Assembly (NCBI GenBank): GCA_026414305.1
Contig: JAOAJH010000007.1
Coordinates: 1-37,594, forward strand
DNA from: Candidatus Aenigmatarchaeota archaeon
GTDB lineage: Archaea > Aenigmatarchaeota > Aenigmatarchaeia > CG10238-14
Direction: 5' to 3'
DNA length: 37,594 nt
Shown: positions 24,851-33,513 of the stretch, in pieces
Numbering within the stretch: the stretch's first letter is position 1
Layout of the letters: each line of letters starts with the position of its first letter
Notes under the pieces: model-generated
Told to the model about the DNA's origin: nothing
Database searches by the model: none
What the model saw: only the letters and a program-made list of their open reading frames with translations
Translations under genes and position numbers: made by a program

Positions 24851-26314
24851 TTTGTTTTTTATGAAATTTTCAATTTCGTTTATCTTTATTCTTTCTTGCT
24901 TTGTGCTATCTCTATCTCTTATTGTCACAGTGCCATCTTCCAAAGTTTGATAATCAATTGTTATACCAAAAGGCACACCAATTTCATCAGCCCTTGCATA
25001 TCTCTTTCCTATTGATCCAGAATCATCAAACAAAACATCAAAATTCTTTTTCAACGCCTTGAAAATTTCTTTTGCCTTTTCATTTATTCCATCTTTATTT
25101 ACAAGAGGATACACGCCAGCAACATATGGTGCTATTTTTGGCGGCAGCCTTAACCAATTCCATCCCCTTTCTTTGTCTTCAACAAAATTGTGCAAAAGAA
25201 TTGCATATAAAATTCTTTCTAATCCAAATGAAGGCTCAACAACATGAGGCAATATCTTTCTTCCATCTGGCAAGCTCACAGCCAAATCTTCACCTGAAAA
25301 TTTAGAATGGTTTTTAAGATCATGATCAGTTCTATAAGCATTTCCCACAGTTTCTTTCCAACCAAAATCAAACTTTATTTCCAAATCAAAATTACCACCA
25401 GAATAGTGTGGTGTCTCTTCTGGCAACATATGTCTAAATCTCAATGCATTCTCAGGAATACCCAATGATTTGAAAAATTCAAACTCTTTTGCCAAAAAGA
25501 AGCCCATCCATTTGTTTGGTATTATTTTTTTGCTAATAGCATCTTTTATTTTTATCTTTACAGCATCAGTTTTTTTGATTTGAGCTTCTCTTGTGACAAG
25601 GATTATCTCTTTATTGGCAATTGACTGAAATTCTTCAAAATCATCATTTTCAGGATCAAAAAACATTTCAATCTCTATTTGGTTAAACTCTCTTGACCTT
25701 ATCACAAATTGTCGGGCAGATATTTCATTTCTAAATGCATGACCATGTTGAGCTATGCCAAAAGGCAGTTTTGCTCTTGAAGATCTGAAAACACGCTCAA
25801 ATGATGTGAATATGTTTTGCGCACTCTCAGGCCTCAAGTATGCTATTTGCTCTCCAGTAGGGCCTGCAAATGTCTTGAACATTAAATTAAACATCTTTAC
25901 CTCGCTTAACTTTCCCTTACAGCTTGGACAGCTTAATTTTTCTTGAGCAATTATCTCTGTCAATTCTTTTGTTGATTTTCCTTCAACAAATTTTCCAGTC
26001 TTTTCTTCAATAAAATTGTCAGCCCTGTAAATGCTTTTGCATTTTTCACATTGTGTTATAGGATCAACAAATGATTCAACATGACCAGATGCTATTAACA
26101 CTTTCTCAGGCAATATAGTGGCACCATCCACCTCTACAATACAATCCATTGTTTTTATGAAAAACTCTCTCCAGTATTCTATAAACTTTCTTTTTATCAA
26201 AACACCAACAGGACCATAATCAAATGTACCGCTCAAACCGCCGTATATTTCAGCCGTGGGATAAATTATTCCCCTAGTTAGACAAAGCCTCTGTATATCT
26301 TCTAGTTTTACCAT
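24839..26314 (-). CDS. glyS: Glycyl-tRNA synthetase (class II, dimeric type)
   Basis: The 491-residue protein has GGLSGTFDYGPVG near the start and a zinc-ribbon-like insertion with CEKC and CPSC pairs (about residues 90-140). Class II motif 2 is in FRNEISARQ, preceded by YLRPESAQ, and motif 3 is PSFGLERILYAIL. A C-terminal anticodon-binding domain ends the protein. It is somewhat shorter than many archaeal GlyRS of about 550-580 residues. The gene closes the primase-GINS-eL42-eS27 operon, 9 bp after eS27. Confidence 0.95.
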   Translation of the reverse strand: MVKLEDIQRLCLTRGIIYPTAEIYGGLSGTFDYGPVGVLIKRKFIEYWREFFIKTMDCIVEVDGATILPEKVLIASGHVESFVDPITQCEKCKSIYRADNFIEEKTGKFVEGKSTKELTEIIAQEKLSCPSCKGKLSEVKMFNLMFKTFAGPTGEQIAYLRPESAQNIFTSFERVFRSSRAKLPFGIAQHGHAFRNEISARQFVIRSREFNQIEIEMFFDPENDDFEEFQSIANKEIILVTREAQIKKTDAVKIKIKDAISKKIIPNKWMGFFLAKEFEFFKSLGIPENALRFRHMLPEETPHYSGGNFDLEIKFDFGWKETVGNAYRTDHDLKNHSKFSGEDLAVSLPDGRKILPHVVEPSFGLERILYAILLHNFVEDKERGWNWLRLPPKIAPYVAGVYPLVNKDGINEKAKEIFKALKKNFDVLFDDSGSIGKRYARADEIGVPFGITIDYQTLEDGTVTIRDRDSTKQERIKINEIENFIKNKLIL

Positions 26315-26323
26315 AAAACCAAT

Positions 26324-26509
26324 TTAGGATATTATCTTTAAAATTTTTGCACTTATTCTTCCAGCGCCCCCTGTTGGCTCTGCAAGAACATTGTCGCAAA
26401 CCAAGCACTTTACAACCATTGACGGTTTGCTGAATATTATCTGCTCATTTTTGCATTTTTCACACTGAACCTTCAAAAACCTACTTTTTGGAGTTGGTAT
26501 TATTTCCAT
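26324..26509 (-). CDS. Small-subunit ribosomal protein eS27
   Basis: This 61-residue zinc-ribbon protein has CEKC...CLVC cysteine pairs and the phrase VQCEKCKNEQIIFSKPSMVV, followed by LAEPTGGAGRI as in archaeal S27e. A GGTG Shine-Dalgarno precedes the start. It follows eL42 by 3 bp, the usual archaeal order. Confidence 0.97.
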   Translation of the reverse strand: MEIIPTPKSRFLKVQCEKCKNEQIIFSKPSMVVKCLVCDNVLAEPTGGAGRISAKILKIIS

Positions 26510-26512
26510 ATT

Positions 26513-26794
26513 TTACACCTTCTTTAGCTGAAACTTTTTGGCTCTAAAACCTTCGCCTTTAACATGCTTTTTGCCGCATATGCTACATTTATATCTTAAA
26601 TCAATCTTTTTTGTTGATTTTTCATGATCAGGTTTTGGTCTTGGGAATCCTGTGTAGCCTTCAAGCTTTCTTAAATATCTTCTTTGGCCTTGAGCAAGAG
26701 TCCTTCTCTGCCTTTTTTTGACAACTTCAACCGTGTGCATAGTATGCTTTTTACAAAACTTGCAATATGTCTTCATTTGCTGAGGTAGATTCAT
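26513..26794 (-). CDS. Large-subunit ribosomal protein eL42 (L44e)
   Basis: The 93-residue protein has [13 protein letters not shown] near the start, the [10 protein letters not shown] segment and a second pair CSICGKKH, together forming the family's zinc site. It contributes to the ribosomal E site. The start overlaps the GINS gene stop by 4 bp, with GGTGA upstream. Confidence 0.97.
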   Translation of the reverse strand: MNLPQQMKTYCKFCKKHTMHTVEVVKKRQRRTLAQGQRRYLRKLEGYTGFPRPKPDHEKSTKKIDLRYKCSICGKKHVKGEGFRAKKFQLKKV

Positions 26795-27330
26795 TCATTC
26801 ACCTTTATTGCCTTGCCTGATTTTACAAGCAATTCTGCATTATTTTTTGGTATTAATGCCTTATCTCCTTTATTGTATGGACCCAATTTTTTTAAATCTA
26901 TGCCTACAAACTCCTCTACATCCTCTAGAAAAGCGATTTCCACATACTCTACATCATCTTTAGCCTTTTTATCCTTTTTGCCTAAAAGCCTGTCTACAAA
27001 ACTTCTGCTGCTTTTAAGTCCTTTTACAACATAATCAAACAATTCTCTTTCGTTTCTTGTCATATTTGCCGGTATTATCCCAGTTCTGACAGAAAGCAGA
27101 GCCAATGAGACTACTTTGGATTCTCTTCTGTTGTAAATGTCCTCTATTATCCTTTCAGCATTCCTTAATTCGACCATTGCATCTTCATTCTTTTTAGCCA
27201 TTTCTTTTTTCTGCTCAAGGTATGTTTTGACATTCTCAAAGAAATCTTCAGGAAGATCACACAATTGCTGGCTTTTCATCTCAGCCCTTTGAGCCTCTCT
27301 TATATACTCAAAAGTGATTATCTCTTCCAT
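26791..27330 (-). CDS. GINS complex subunit, Gins51/Gins15 type
   Basis: The 179-residue protein has a helical N-terminal A domain (about 1-110) and a small beta-rich C-terminal B domain, [35 protein letters not shown]. This order (A then B) and the EFVGxD motif fit archaeal Gins51. GINS supports the MCM replicative helicase together with a GAN/Cdc45-type protein. It lies between primase and eL42, a classic archaeal neighbourhood. Confidence 0.9.
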   Translation of the reverse strand: MEEIITFEYIREAQRAEMKSQQLCDLPEDFFENVKTYLEQKKEMAKKNEDAMVELRNAERIIEDIYNRRESKVVSLALLSVRTGIIPANMTRNERELFDYVVKGLKSSRSFVDRLLGKKDKKAKDDVEYVEIAFLEDVEEFVGIDLKKLGPYNKGDKALIPKNNAELLVKSGKAIKVNE

Positions 27331-27352
27331 ATTTTAGAATTAAACTTTAAAA

Positions 27353-28603
27353 TTAAAATATCCCTTTTTTCTTCTTGTAAACATAGCTCACAGGGTTTTT
27401 TATTTCTTTGTGCATGTCATCGCCGCAATAAATCCCTAGGACTTTGTAAGCATCATCACTGCAATTATAAGGCATTAAATCTGTTGTTTTTTTCTTAAAG
27501 TCCTTAAGCTGTCCTTTTACATATCTAGCAGGCAAAGGCGGCTTGTTCTTGCTATTCCATGTTTCAACTTCTTTTTCGATCTCTTCCCATGTCCAGTTCA
27601 TTTTCTTCAAAAATGTTACAAGGATAAACAATCCCCTTTTTCTACCATCACTAAATCCACCTTCTAAAAGTCTTTTCATGCAAGGTGGAAAATCTTGCTT
27701 GCTTATTTGTTTGCCTACCTTTTTTGTAAAAATTTGTTTCGGCCTTTCTTCAATCACGCTTTTATTAACAAAATCCAAAGATTGAATTACAAGAGATGTA
27801 GCTTCGCCTTTTTTCGGCTGAAGAAATAACTCTTTTACACCTTCAAATCTGCTTAATTCTGCTTGTTCTTTTGCAAAGTTTGTAACATCTTTTATTGGCA
27901 AACTTATAAGATGGTTTTTTTCATGCAAAGCATATGGCATTCTAAACAAGTGGCGAGGAGATATTATGTTAGTATCTATAGAAACCACTTTAAATGGGTC
28001 TATTTTTCTGTCTGTTAAAATATCATCAACACTTTTCCCCACTTTATCTGCTATTTCTCCTAGGCTAAATTCAAGCAACCTTTCACTTAAAGTGTCTTTA
28101 ATATAATCCTTCAGATATTCAAGAATTGCTCTTGGTAGCTCAGGATAAAGCATCTCTATAGGCTTCATGTTTATTTTTTTAGGAAAACTGTCTGAATGCA
28201 ACCCTATGTGAAACCCTTTCCCACCAGTAAATTTTATTGAATAGTGCTTTATGCCATGCTCTTGCAAAGCATCTTCTATGACAGACACAGCTATCTTCGA
28301 TATGTCCATGCTTGGGCAATCAGGATCAATTATAAAATCCCACCCTGTCCTCAAATGGCTAATATCAGTTTCAGTTTCTATTTTCATGGGATTGCTCCAC
28401 TTTTCCAATGAGCAGTGAAAAGATACAACACCTTTTTTAACCATTTGGACAATGTCATCTGGGTATGCTATTATGTTAGGCCTTTTATCAAAACTGCCGT
28501 TAGAATAAACGCCAACCACTTCCCTGTCTTTTCCAAAATCCAGAATAGTTTTCTGAACATCCTTCCTAGAGTAATAATTTAATATAGAAGAAAAGCTAAC
28601 CAT
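27353..28603 (-). CDS. priS: Archaeo-eukaryotic DNA primase, PriS with PriL-like C-terminal domain
   Basis: The 416-residue protein has the PriS catalytic core at about 1-290: the acidic pair D93-P-D95, the nucleotide-binding GGKGFH (127-132) and a third acidic/His segment, IDTNIISPRHLFRMPYALH. Residues about 300-416 resemble the Fe-S domain of the large primase subunit, with PPC (C308), YNC (C381) and YC (C393). The fourth Fe-S cysteine is not visible; H398 sits nearby. A PriS-PriL fusion is known in Nanoarchaeum. The fusion here is inferred from the order and Cys spacing. It makes RNA/DNA primers for replication. It is the first gene of the operon running to glycyl-tRNA synthetase and is divergent from eS17. 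Confidence 0.85.
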   Translation of the reverse strand: MVSFSSILNYYSRKDVQKTILDFGKDREVVGVYSNGSFDKRPNIIAYPDDIVQMVKKGVVSFHCSLEKWSNPMKIETETDISHLRTGWDFIIDPDCPSMDISKIAVSVIEDALQEHGIKHYSIKFTGGKGFHIGLHSDSFPKKINMKPIEMLYPELPRAILEYLKDYIKDTLSERLLEFSLGEIADKVGKSVDDILTDRKIDPFKVVSIDTNIISPRHLFRMPYALHEKNHLISLPIKDVTNFAKEQAELSRFEGVKELFLQPKKGEATSLVIQSLDFVNKSVIEERPKQIFTKKVGKQISKQDFPPCMKRLLEGGFSDGRKRGLFILVTFLKKMNWTWEEIEKEVETWNSKNKPPLPARYVKGQLKDFKKKTTDLMPYNCSDDAYKVLGIYCGDDMHKEIKNPVSYVYKKKKGIF

Positions 28604-28665
28604 AATAATCCATAAAATCTTTAAATTCTTAAAATAAGATGGTTATTATTTTAGCAGGTGAAAGC

Positions 28666-28878
28666 ATGGGAAATATAAGAACAGCGCAAATAAAAAATGT
28701 TTCAGAAAGACTTGTCACAGCATTTCCCGACAAATTTACAGACAGTTTTGAACAAAATAAAAAAGTGTTGGATGAAATGCTCAAAGTCCATTCAAAAATC
28801 ATAAGGAACAAGGTTGCGGGTTACATAACTCACATAATTCAAAAACAAGGCTCAAGCAAGCCTGTTAAAAAGAAATAA
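28666..28878 (+). CDS. Small-subunit ribosomal protein eS17
   Basis: The ATG at 28666 gives the canonical start MGNIRT and a 70-residue protein with FTDSFEQNKKVLDE and SKIIRNKVAGYITHI. A GGTG Shine-Dalgarno lies at 28657-28660, five bases before it. An in-frame ATG at 28639 would add nine residues (MVIILAGES) not seen in the family. That ATG lies near the predicted transcription start. The gene is alone on its strand, divergent from primase. Confidence 0.95.
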   Translation: MGNIRTAQIKNVSERLVTAFPDKFTDSFEQNKKVLDEMLKVHSKIIRNKVAGYITHIIQKQGSSKPVKKK

Positions 28879-28900
28879 ATCTCTTTTTACATTCATTATA

Positions 28901-28967
28901 AAGGCGGCGATGATATCACCATCCCGGTTTGAATTAATGAAAGGCGAGGTAGTTGTAGAGCCGCCTT
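28901..28967 (+). ncRNA. Candidate structured small RNA, possibly a C/D box sRNA
   Basis: A perfect 8-bp stem (AAGGCGGC 28901-28908 with GCCGCCTT 28960-28967) closes a 51-base interior, strikingly GC-rich for this genome. The interior has a C-box-like GCGATGA (28907-28913) next to the stem, TTGA and ATGAAAG in the middle positions expected for D' and C', and TAGA (28956-28959) where a D box (CTGA) would lie. The boxes deviate from consensus, so the class is uncertain. AT-rich sequence about 26 bp upstream could be its promoter. It lies in the only convergent gap of the window that is not closed by gene overlap. The strand is a guess. Confidence 0.4.
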
Positions 28968-28974
28968 CCAAATT

Positions 28975-29385
28975 TTAATCAGAATTTTGAGGCTTGAAAT
29001 GGGGTATTTTGGGGACGACAAATGAAACTAGCGTACAAACAAGACCCATGAAATAATAGCCAAATCCATAACACATTCCAATTGCAGCAGCAAACCATAT
29101 ACTTGCTGCAGTTGTTAAATTTTTTACTCTGTTTCCTTCTTTCAATATCAATCCAGCTCCAAGAAAACCAATACCTGTGACTATTTGCGCTGCTATGGGT
29201 TGTGAAGGGCTAATCAAAGTTGAAACAAAAGAGAATATCATAGATCCAGTTATTACAAAAGTGTGCGTGCTTATACCAGCATCCTTGCCTCTAGATTCTC
29301 TTTCAGCGCCTATTAAAAAACCCGAAAATAATGAAAGCAATATTTTTAAAAGAAAAACAGCTTCAGTTGTTGTTATGTCAATCAA
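28975..29385 (-). CDS. MgtC/SapB-like membrane protein
   Basis: The 136-residue protein matches the N-terminal membrane domain of the MgtC family: SGFLIGAERESRGKDAGISTHTFV, then GIGFLGAGLILKEGNRVKNLTTAA. About four to five membrane helices are visible. The cytoplasmic ACT-like domain of longer MgtC proteins is absent. The family is linked to magnesium stress and virulence in bacteria; the role in Archaea is unclear. It begins directly after the stop of the PIN-KH ATPase gene, so the two are cotranscribed. Confidence 0.9.
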   Translation of the reverse strand: MIDITTTEAVFLLKILLSLFSGFLIGAERESRGKDAGISTHTFVITGSMIFSFVSTLISPSQPIAAQIVTGIGFLGAGLILKEGNRVKNLTTAASIWFAAAIGMCYGFGYYFMGLVCTLVSFVVPKIPHFKPQNSD

Positions 29386-31194
29386 TCAGCTCACCAAAAC
29401 CCTTATCTTCTTTTTATTCATCATGGCTTTTATCAATTCTCTTCCTATCTCAGATGATTTACCAATTTTTATTTCATTGTTCTTTCCGACTGTAGCAGAC
29501 ATTATAAAATCATCATTCACATAAACAGAAACCTGCTTGCCTCTCAACGAGTTTTCGAAACCTATTATTAATGAGTTGCCTGATTCGCTTATGTTATGAT
29601 CGACCTCTTTTCCTGTGCTGGCAATTTTTGGTTCAACATCAATATGTATACCGAGTCTTCCTTCGATTTCTTCAATGTTTCTACCTTCTTTGCCTATTAG
29701 CCTTGCAATGCTTTTGTTGTCAACCCTGACTGTAACTCTGTCTTTTGATGTGAAAGTTATTTCAGCATCATCATCATATTTCTTTATTTCTTGAAAAACA
29801 GCCTTTCTAGCAAGATCTTCAACAGCAGAACTTTGCTCTTTTTCAATTGGTATTACCACATTTTCCTCCCCATAAGAATAAATTTCATACACAAGCTTTC
29901 CATTTTCAAAATCCCTTACTTCAACGACAGGTCTGGCTAGATCAGCCTCGCTCATACCAAATGGCACTTTTACGGTTAATGATAGGACATAAACATTTTT
30001 TATCTCCCCGTCTTTCAAGAATATGACTGTGTCAACGACATGAGGTATCATACCAAGCTCTATTTTGCCTATGAATCTTTGTATAGCATCTATTGCCTCT
30101 GAAGCATGAACTACACCTATCATGCCTATGCCAGATAGTCTCATGTCAGCAAATATTTTAAAATGCTTTTCAAGCCTTACCTCATCAAAAATGGTATAAT
30201 CAGGCCTTACTAGAAGCAAGATATCAGCTGTTTTTGCAAAATCACCGCCTAATGGCCCATATTGAGTTACTTCATCAGGAACTTGCAAATCTTTTGGTGA
30301 TTCAATCGTCTTTATTATAACATTCTTTTCTTTTATCAAAAATTCAGCAATTGAAGTTGCAAATGTGCTTTTTCCGCTTCCAGGCGGGCCTGCAATCAAA
30401 ATTCCTTCAGCTTTTACTTTCAACCTTTCCACAAGCTTGTTTGAAAGTTTGTAGTCATTCAAAGTTAGCTTTACTATAGGCCTTACTATTGTTATCTCAA
30501 ATCCGTCTGAAAAAGGAGGGCGGGCTATAGCTATTCTGTAATTGCCTAATTGAATGACCAGTGCACCACCATTTTCAGCTTCAATAAATGCATCTTCTCT
30601 TGTTCTGGCAATTTCAATGGTTTCATATATCATCTTTTGCACATCATCCCTTGTCAAGGGCTTGTCAATTTTCACCAGCTCAAACTTACCTGGCTTGCCT
30701 CTTTTGGCCATGGGGCTGACATTTTCTTTTATATGGACACTCATGGTGTCTTGCGTAAAATATTTTTCAAAACTCAATTGCTTTACTTGCAATTCAGGCG
30801 GCAAATATTCTGTTTTTACACCTTCGGCTTCGCCTGTCAAAGCTTGAACATAATCAGCTGTTAGCAATACAGCATTTTCCTCTTTGGCAACATCCCTTAT
30901 AATTGCATCAAGCCTGCCACCCTTTGCCAATTTTATATCCTCCAAACTAGGTCTTTCTCCAGCAAATCTTATGTTTATTTTTTTGTCAGCACAAAGCTGC
31001 CTTATCTTTTTTAATTCATCCAAACCAAGAAAGCCAGACTCTCTGCCCTTTGATGCTTGTGATTGCAGCTCATCCAAAACAGCCCTTGGTATTATTATTT
31101 CTTTCACATCCTCAAGTTCGTTTTCAATTAACATTTTGGATATTTTACCATCAACGATTATGCTTGTGTCACAAACAATCTTGCTTACTTTCAT
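29386..31194 (-). CDS. PIN domain - ATPase - KH domain protein (COG1855)
   Basis: The 602-residue protein has an N-terminal PIN nuclease domain (about 1-130, with D9, D96 and D114 as likely metal ligands). A PilT-like ATPase covers about 180-420: Walker A GPPGSGKS at 269-276, Walker B near TIFDEVR. A KH domain lies at about 485-525 with the GKEGRN loop. This order is the widespread archaeal PINc/VapC-ATPase family of unknown precise role, thought to act on RNA. The length is normal. A TATA box at 31215-31224 predicts a leaderless mRNA. Confidence 0.93.
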   Translation of the reverse strand: MKVSKIVCDTSIIVDGKISKMLIENELEDVKEIIIPRAVLDELQSQASKGRESGFLGLDELKKIRQLCADKKINIRFAGERPSLEDIKLAKGGRLDAIIRDVAKEENAVLLTADYVQALTGEAEGVKTEYLPPELQVKQLSFEKYFTQDTMSVHIKENVSPMAKRGKPGKFELVKIDKPLTRDDVQKMIYETIEIARTREDAFIEAENGGALVIQLGNYRIAIARPPFSDGFEITIVRPIVKLTLNDYKLSNKLVERLKVKAEGILIAGPPGSGKSTFATSIAEFLIKEKNVIIKTIESPKDLQVPDEVTQYGPLGGDFAKTADILLLVRPDYTIFDEVRLEKHFKIFADMRLSGIGMIGVVHASEAIDAIQRFIGKIELGMIPHVVDTVIFLKDGEIKNVYVLSLTVKVPFGMSEADLARPVVEVRDFENGKLVYEIYSYGEENVVIPIEKEQSSAVEDLARKAVFQEIKKYDDDAEITFTSKDRVTVRVDNKSIARLIGKEGRNIEEIEGRLGIHIDVEPKIASTGKEVDHNISESGNSLIIGFENSLRGKQVSVYVNDDFIMSATVGKNNEIKIGKSSEIGRELIKAMMNKKKIRVLVS

Positions 31195-31214
31195 AAAATC
31201 AACTTAAAAAGGCA

Positions 31215-31224
31215 TTTAAATATA
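31215..31224 (-). promoter_or_regulatory. TATA box of the PIN-KH ATPase gene
   Basis: On the minus strand TATATTTAAA and flanks are centred about 26 bp before the ATG at 31194, as expected for a leaderless transcript. The divergent zinc-ribbon gene has its own box at 31261-31271. Confidence 0.5.
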
Positions 31225-31260
31225 TTTAATGCTTTCACAAATAATATGGCAATTAAAAGA

Positions 31261-31271
31261 TTATAAATAAA
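31261..31271 (+). promoter_or_regulatory. TATA box of the small zinc-ribbon gene
   Basis: TTATAAATAAA is centred about 29 bp before the GTG at 31295. It predicts a transcript starting within a few bases of the start codon. Confidence 0.55.
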
Positions 31272-31294
31272 TCTTCATTTTTTCATAATATAAA

Positions 31295-31420
31295 GTGGTT
31301 GTAATTTCATTAAAATGCCCTGATTGTGGCGGCAAGGCATTATTGTTTGGCACAAATGCATATTGCCAGGATTGTGGTTTGATTTTCTCAACTCAAATAT
31401 CAGAAGAGCCTATTTTTTAG
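31295..31420 (+). CDS. 41-residue zinc-ribbon protein, leaderless GTG start
   Basis: The frame from GTG 31295 to TAG 31418-31420 encodes a protein with two knuckles, KCPDCGGK and YCQDCG, 12 residues apart. This is the TFIIB-type treble-clef/zinc-ribbon pattern. An in-frame stop at 31286-31288 rules out a longer N-terminus, and a good TATA box sits about 29 bp upstream. The hydrophobic residues between the knuckles (ALLFG) and after them (LIFS) fit the fold. Its end overlaps the convergent histidyl-tRNA synthetase gene by 21 bp. It could bind nucleic acid or a protein partner. The function is unknown. Confidence 0.75.
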   Translation: MVVISLKCPDCGGKALLFGTNAYCQDCGLIFSTQISEEPIF

Positions 31421-32689
31421 AATATCTTCAATTTCATTCAGGCTGCATTCAATTTCTTTACTTTTATCCATGTCCTTTAGCTTATAAATGCCTTTTTTGA
31501 CTTCTTCCGATCCTACTATTAGGCAGAATGGTATTGAAAGGCTGTTTACATATTCCAACTGTTTTGATAGTTTTCTACCAGCTATGTCAGTCTCAACTTT
31601 AAATCCCCTTTCTCTTAGAAACTTGGCTAATTTCAAAGCATCTTTTCTATTTTCATCAGAAACAGGAGCAACAAAAATTTGTGTTACTGTTTTTCTTTTT
31701 TCCTCTTTTGCTTTTAATAGCTCTATGATTCTTTCAACACCCAATGCAACTCCCACAGCAGGTATATCTTCTTTGCTTTCAGCGAATTTTGAGATCATTT
31801 TATCATATCTTCCTCCGCCTGCTATGCTGCCAATAGACTTGTCGGATGAAACCATCTCAAAAATTGTAGAAGTGTAATAATCCAACCCTCTTGCTAAAGA
31901 CAAATCAATCTCAAAATATTTTTCGTCAAAATAGCCTTTCAAAGTTTCAACAAGATCTTTTAGTTCGTTAAGGCCACTTTTTCCTTCATCTGTTTTTAAT
32001 ATGCTTTCAAGTTTTGCTATTATTTTTTCATTTCCTTTTATTGAGATTATGTTGAAAATTTTTTCAATTTCCTTTTTGTTTATGTTTAATTTTTTCAATT
32101 CCTTTTTAACTCCATTTTCTCCTATTTTATCTAATTTATCCAAAATTCTTAGGACATCGTTTTTATTTTCACCCTCTATTATTTCGTTCAGTATTTTTCT
32201 GTTGTTTATTCTCATTTTTATGTCCTTGAACCCAAGCTCTATCAATGCTTGTAAAGCACAAGCTATTATCTCAGCATCTGCTAGCATGCTTTTTGATCCG
32301 ATTGTGTCAATGTCGCATTGCCAGAACTCTCTATATCTACCTCTTTTTATCTCTTCATACCTCCACACTCTTGAAATTTCATACCTTTTAAATGGTTTTG
32401 GTATTTGCGGATTGCATGCTATTAATCTTGCTAATGGGACAGTCTGATCAAATCTTAATGCTAGCTTCCTTCCTGATTTGTCTTCAAATGAATAAATGTT
32501 TTTCAAACTCTCCTGTCCTATTGAAAATTTGTTTGCAAAAACTTCATAATATTCCAGTGAAGGAGTCAATGCAGGTGAAAAACCAAATCTCTCGAAGACA
32601 CTTTTAATTTTACTAAACAACTTTTCCCTTAATATAGCTTCCTGTGGTAGAAAATCTCTCATCCCTTTTACTGTTTGAAATTTTGTCAT
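31400..32689 (-). CDS. hisS: Histidyl-tRNA synthetase
   Basis: ATG 32689 gives MTKFQTVKGMRDFLPQEA, the usual start; an upstream in-frame start at 32725 would overlap the patatin gene. The 429-residue enzyme has LRFDQTVPLARLIA, motif 2 (RVWRYE), the histidine-specific ARGLDYYTSTIFEM and AGGGRYD, and motif 3 (GVALGVERIIELL). A C-terminal anticodon-binding domain follows. GTGATTTT precedes the ATG as a weak Shine-Dalgarno. The gene begins 4 bp after the patatin stop. Confidence 0.96.
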   Translation of the reverse strand: MTKFQTVKGMRDFLPQEAILREKLFSKIKSVFERFGFSPALTPSLEYYEVFANKFSIGQESLKNIYSFEDKSGRKLALRFDQTVPLARLIACNPQIPKPFKRYEISRVWRYEEIKRGRYREFWQCDIDTIGSKSMLADAEIIACALQALIELGFKDIKMRINNRKILNEIIEGENKNDVLRILDKLDKIGENGVKKELKKLNINKKEIEKIFNIISIKGNEKIIAKLESILKTDEGKSGLNELKDLVETLKGYFDEKYFEIDLSLARGLDYYTSTIFEMVSSDKSIGSIAGGGRYDKMISKFAESKEDIPAVGVALGVERIIELLKAKEEKRKTVTQIFVAPVSDENRKDALKLAKFLRERGFKVETDIAGRKLSKQLEYVNSLSIPFCLIVGSEEVKKGIYKLKDMDKSKEIECSLNEIEDILKNRLF

Positions 32690-32693
32690 AAAA

Positions 32694-33494
32694 TCACGCA
32701 TTATTTGTTTTGAAATTATCCACAAGCTCTTTTATCTTAGGTAATGCTTTCTTGGCCGCAATTTCACCTCTTTTTATCGAAGACCTAGCAAGTTTTTCTG
32801 AAACTGAAAAAGTGCTTATACCCCTTATATTTGGTGTTATCAAAACAGAGTTTTCCACATTTTTTATTTTCAATTCCGTTAGACATGACTCCATCATTTT
32901 TATTGATCTCCACACAACATTCTTGTAATTTACTTTGAAATTTTTTGTAAAGTCATAAAATTTAACACCTATTACAATGTCAGCGCCCTTTTGCTTTACA
33001 ACATTCATTGGAAGATTATTTATAATTCCGCCGTCAACAAGCAACATGTCATCCAAATGGACAGGCTTTACCAAACCAGGGTAAGCTATGCTCGCCCTTA
33101 TGGCAAGAAGTGCATCGCCTTTGTCAATTACAACTTCTTTAAAATTTCTTATGTCTGCAGAAACTGCGGCAAATGGTATTTTAAATTCTTCAATTGTCTT
33201 TTTTGATATCAAAGATTCCACAAACTTCATTATTTTTTCAGCCTTTACTATACCAGCCTGTGGTTTTGAAAGATCCAAAATAAAACCAAGAAAATCTCTG
33301 CTTTTCATCTCTAAAACTTTTTTTTCAACATTTTTGATAGGCGTGCCGCTAGCATAAATCCCACCTATAATTGCACCAGCGCTTGTACCAGCTATGAAGT
33401 CTATTGGTATGTTGTTTTTTTCAAGGACTTTTATTACTCCTATATGAGCTAGTCCTTTGGTTCCACCACCGCTTAAAGCAAGTCCTATTTTCAT
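32694..33494 (-). CDS. Patatin-like phospholipase (RssA-like)
   Basis: The 266-residue protein has the oxyanion loop SGGGTKGLAH at the N-terminus, the nucleophile elbow GTSAG and the catalytic aspartate in DGGIINNLP, giving the Ser-Asp dyad of patatins. No signal peptide is visible, so it is probably cytoplasmic and acts on membrane lipid or acyl esters. It is cotranscribed with histidyl-tRNA synthetase and divergent from the M50-like gene. Confidence 0.92.
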   Translation of the reverse strand: MKIGLALSGGGTKGLAHIGVIKVLEKNNIPIDFIAGTSAGAIIGGIYASGTPIKNVEKKVLEMKSRDFLGFILDLSKPQAGIVKAEKIMKFVESLISKKTIEEFKIPFAAVSADIRNFKEVVIDKGDALLAIRASIAYPGLVKPVHLDDMLLVDGGIINNLPMNVVKQKGADIVIGVKFYDFTKNFKVNYKNVVWRSIKMMESCLTELKIKNVENSVLITPNIRGISTFSVSEKLARSSIKRGEIAAKKALPKIKELVDNFKTNNA

Positions 33495-33513
33495 AAGAAA
33501 ATAATATATGTTG

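Noticed and set aside
28901-28967. The GC-rich stem region as a second tRNA gene
   Set aside because: No T-arm stem, anticodon arm or 7-bp acceptor arrangement can be formed on either strand; only a loose GGTTTGAATT resemblance exists.
31400-32725. Longer histidyl-tRNA synthetase start at 32725
   Set aside because: It would overlap the patatin gene by 32 bp and add 12 residues before the canonical start MTKFQTVKGMRDF.
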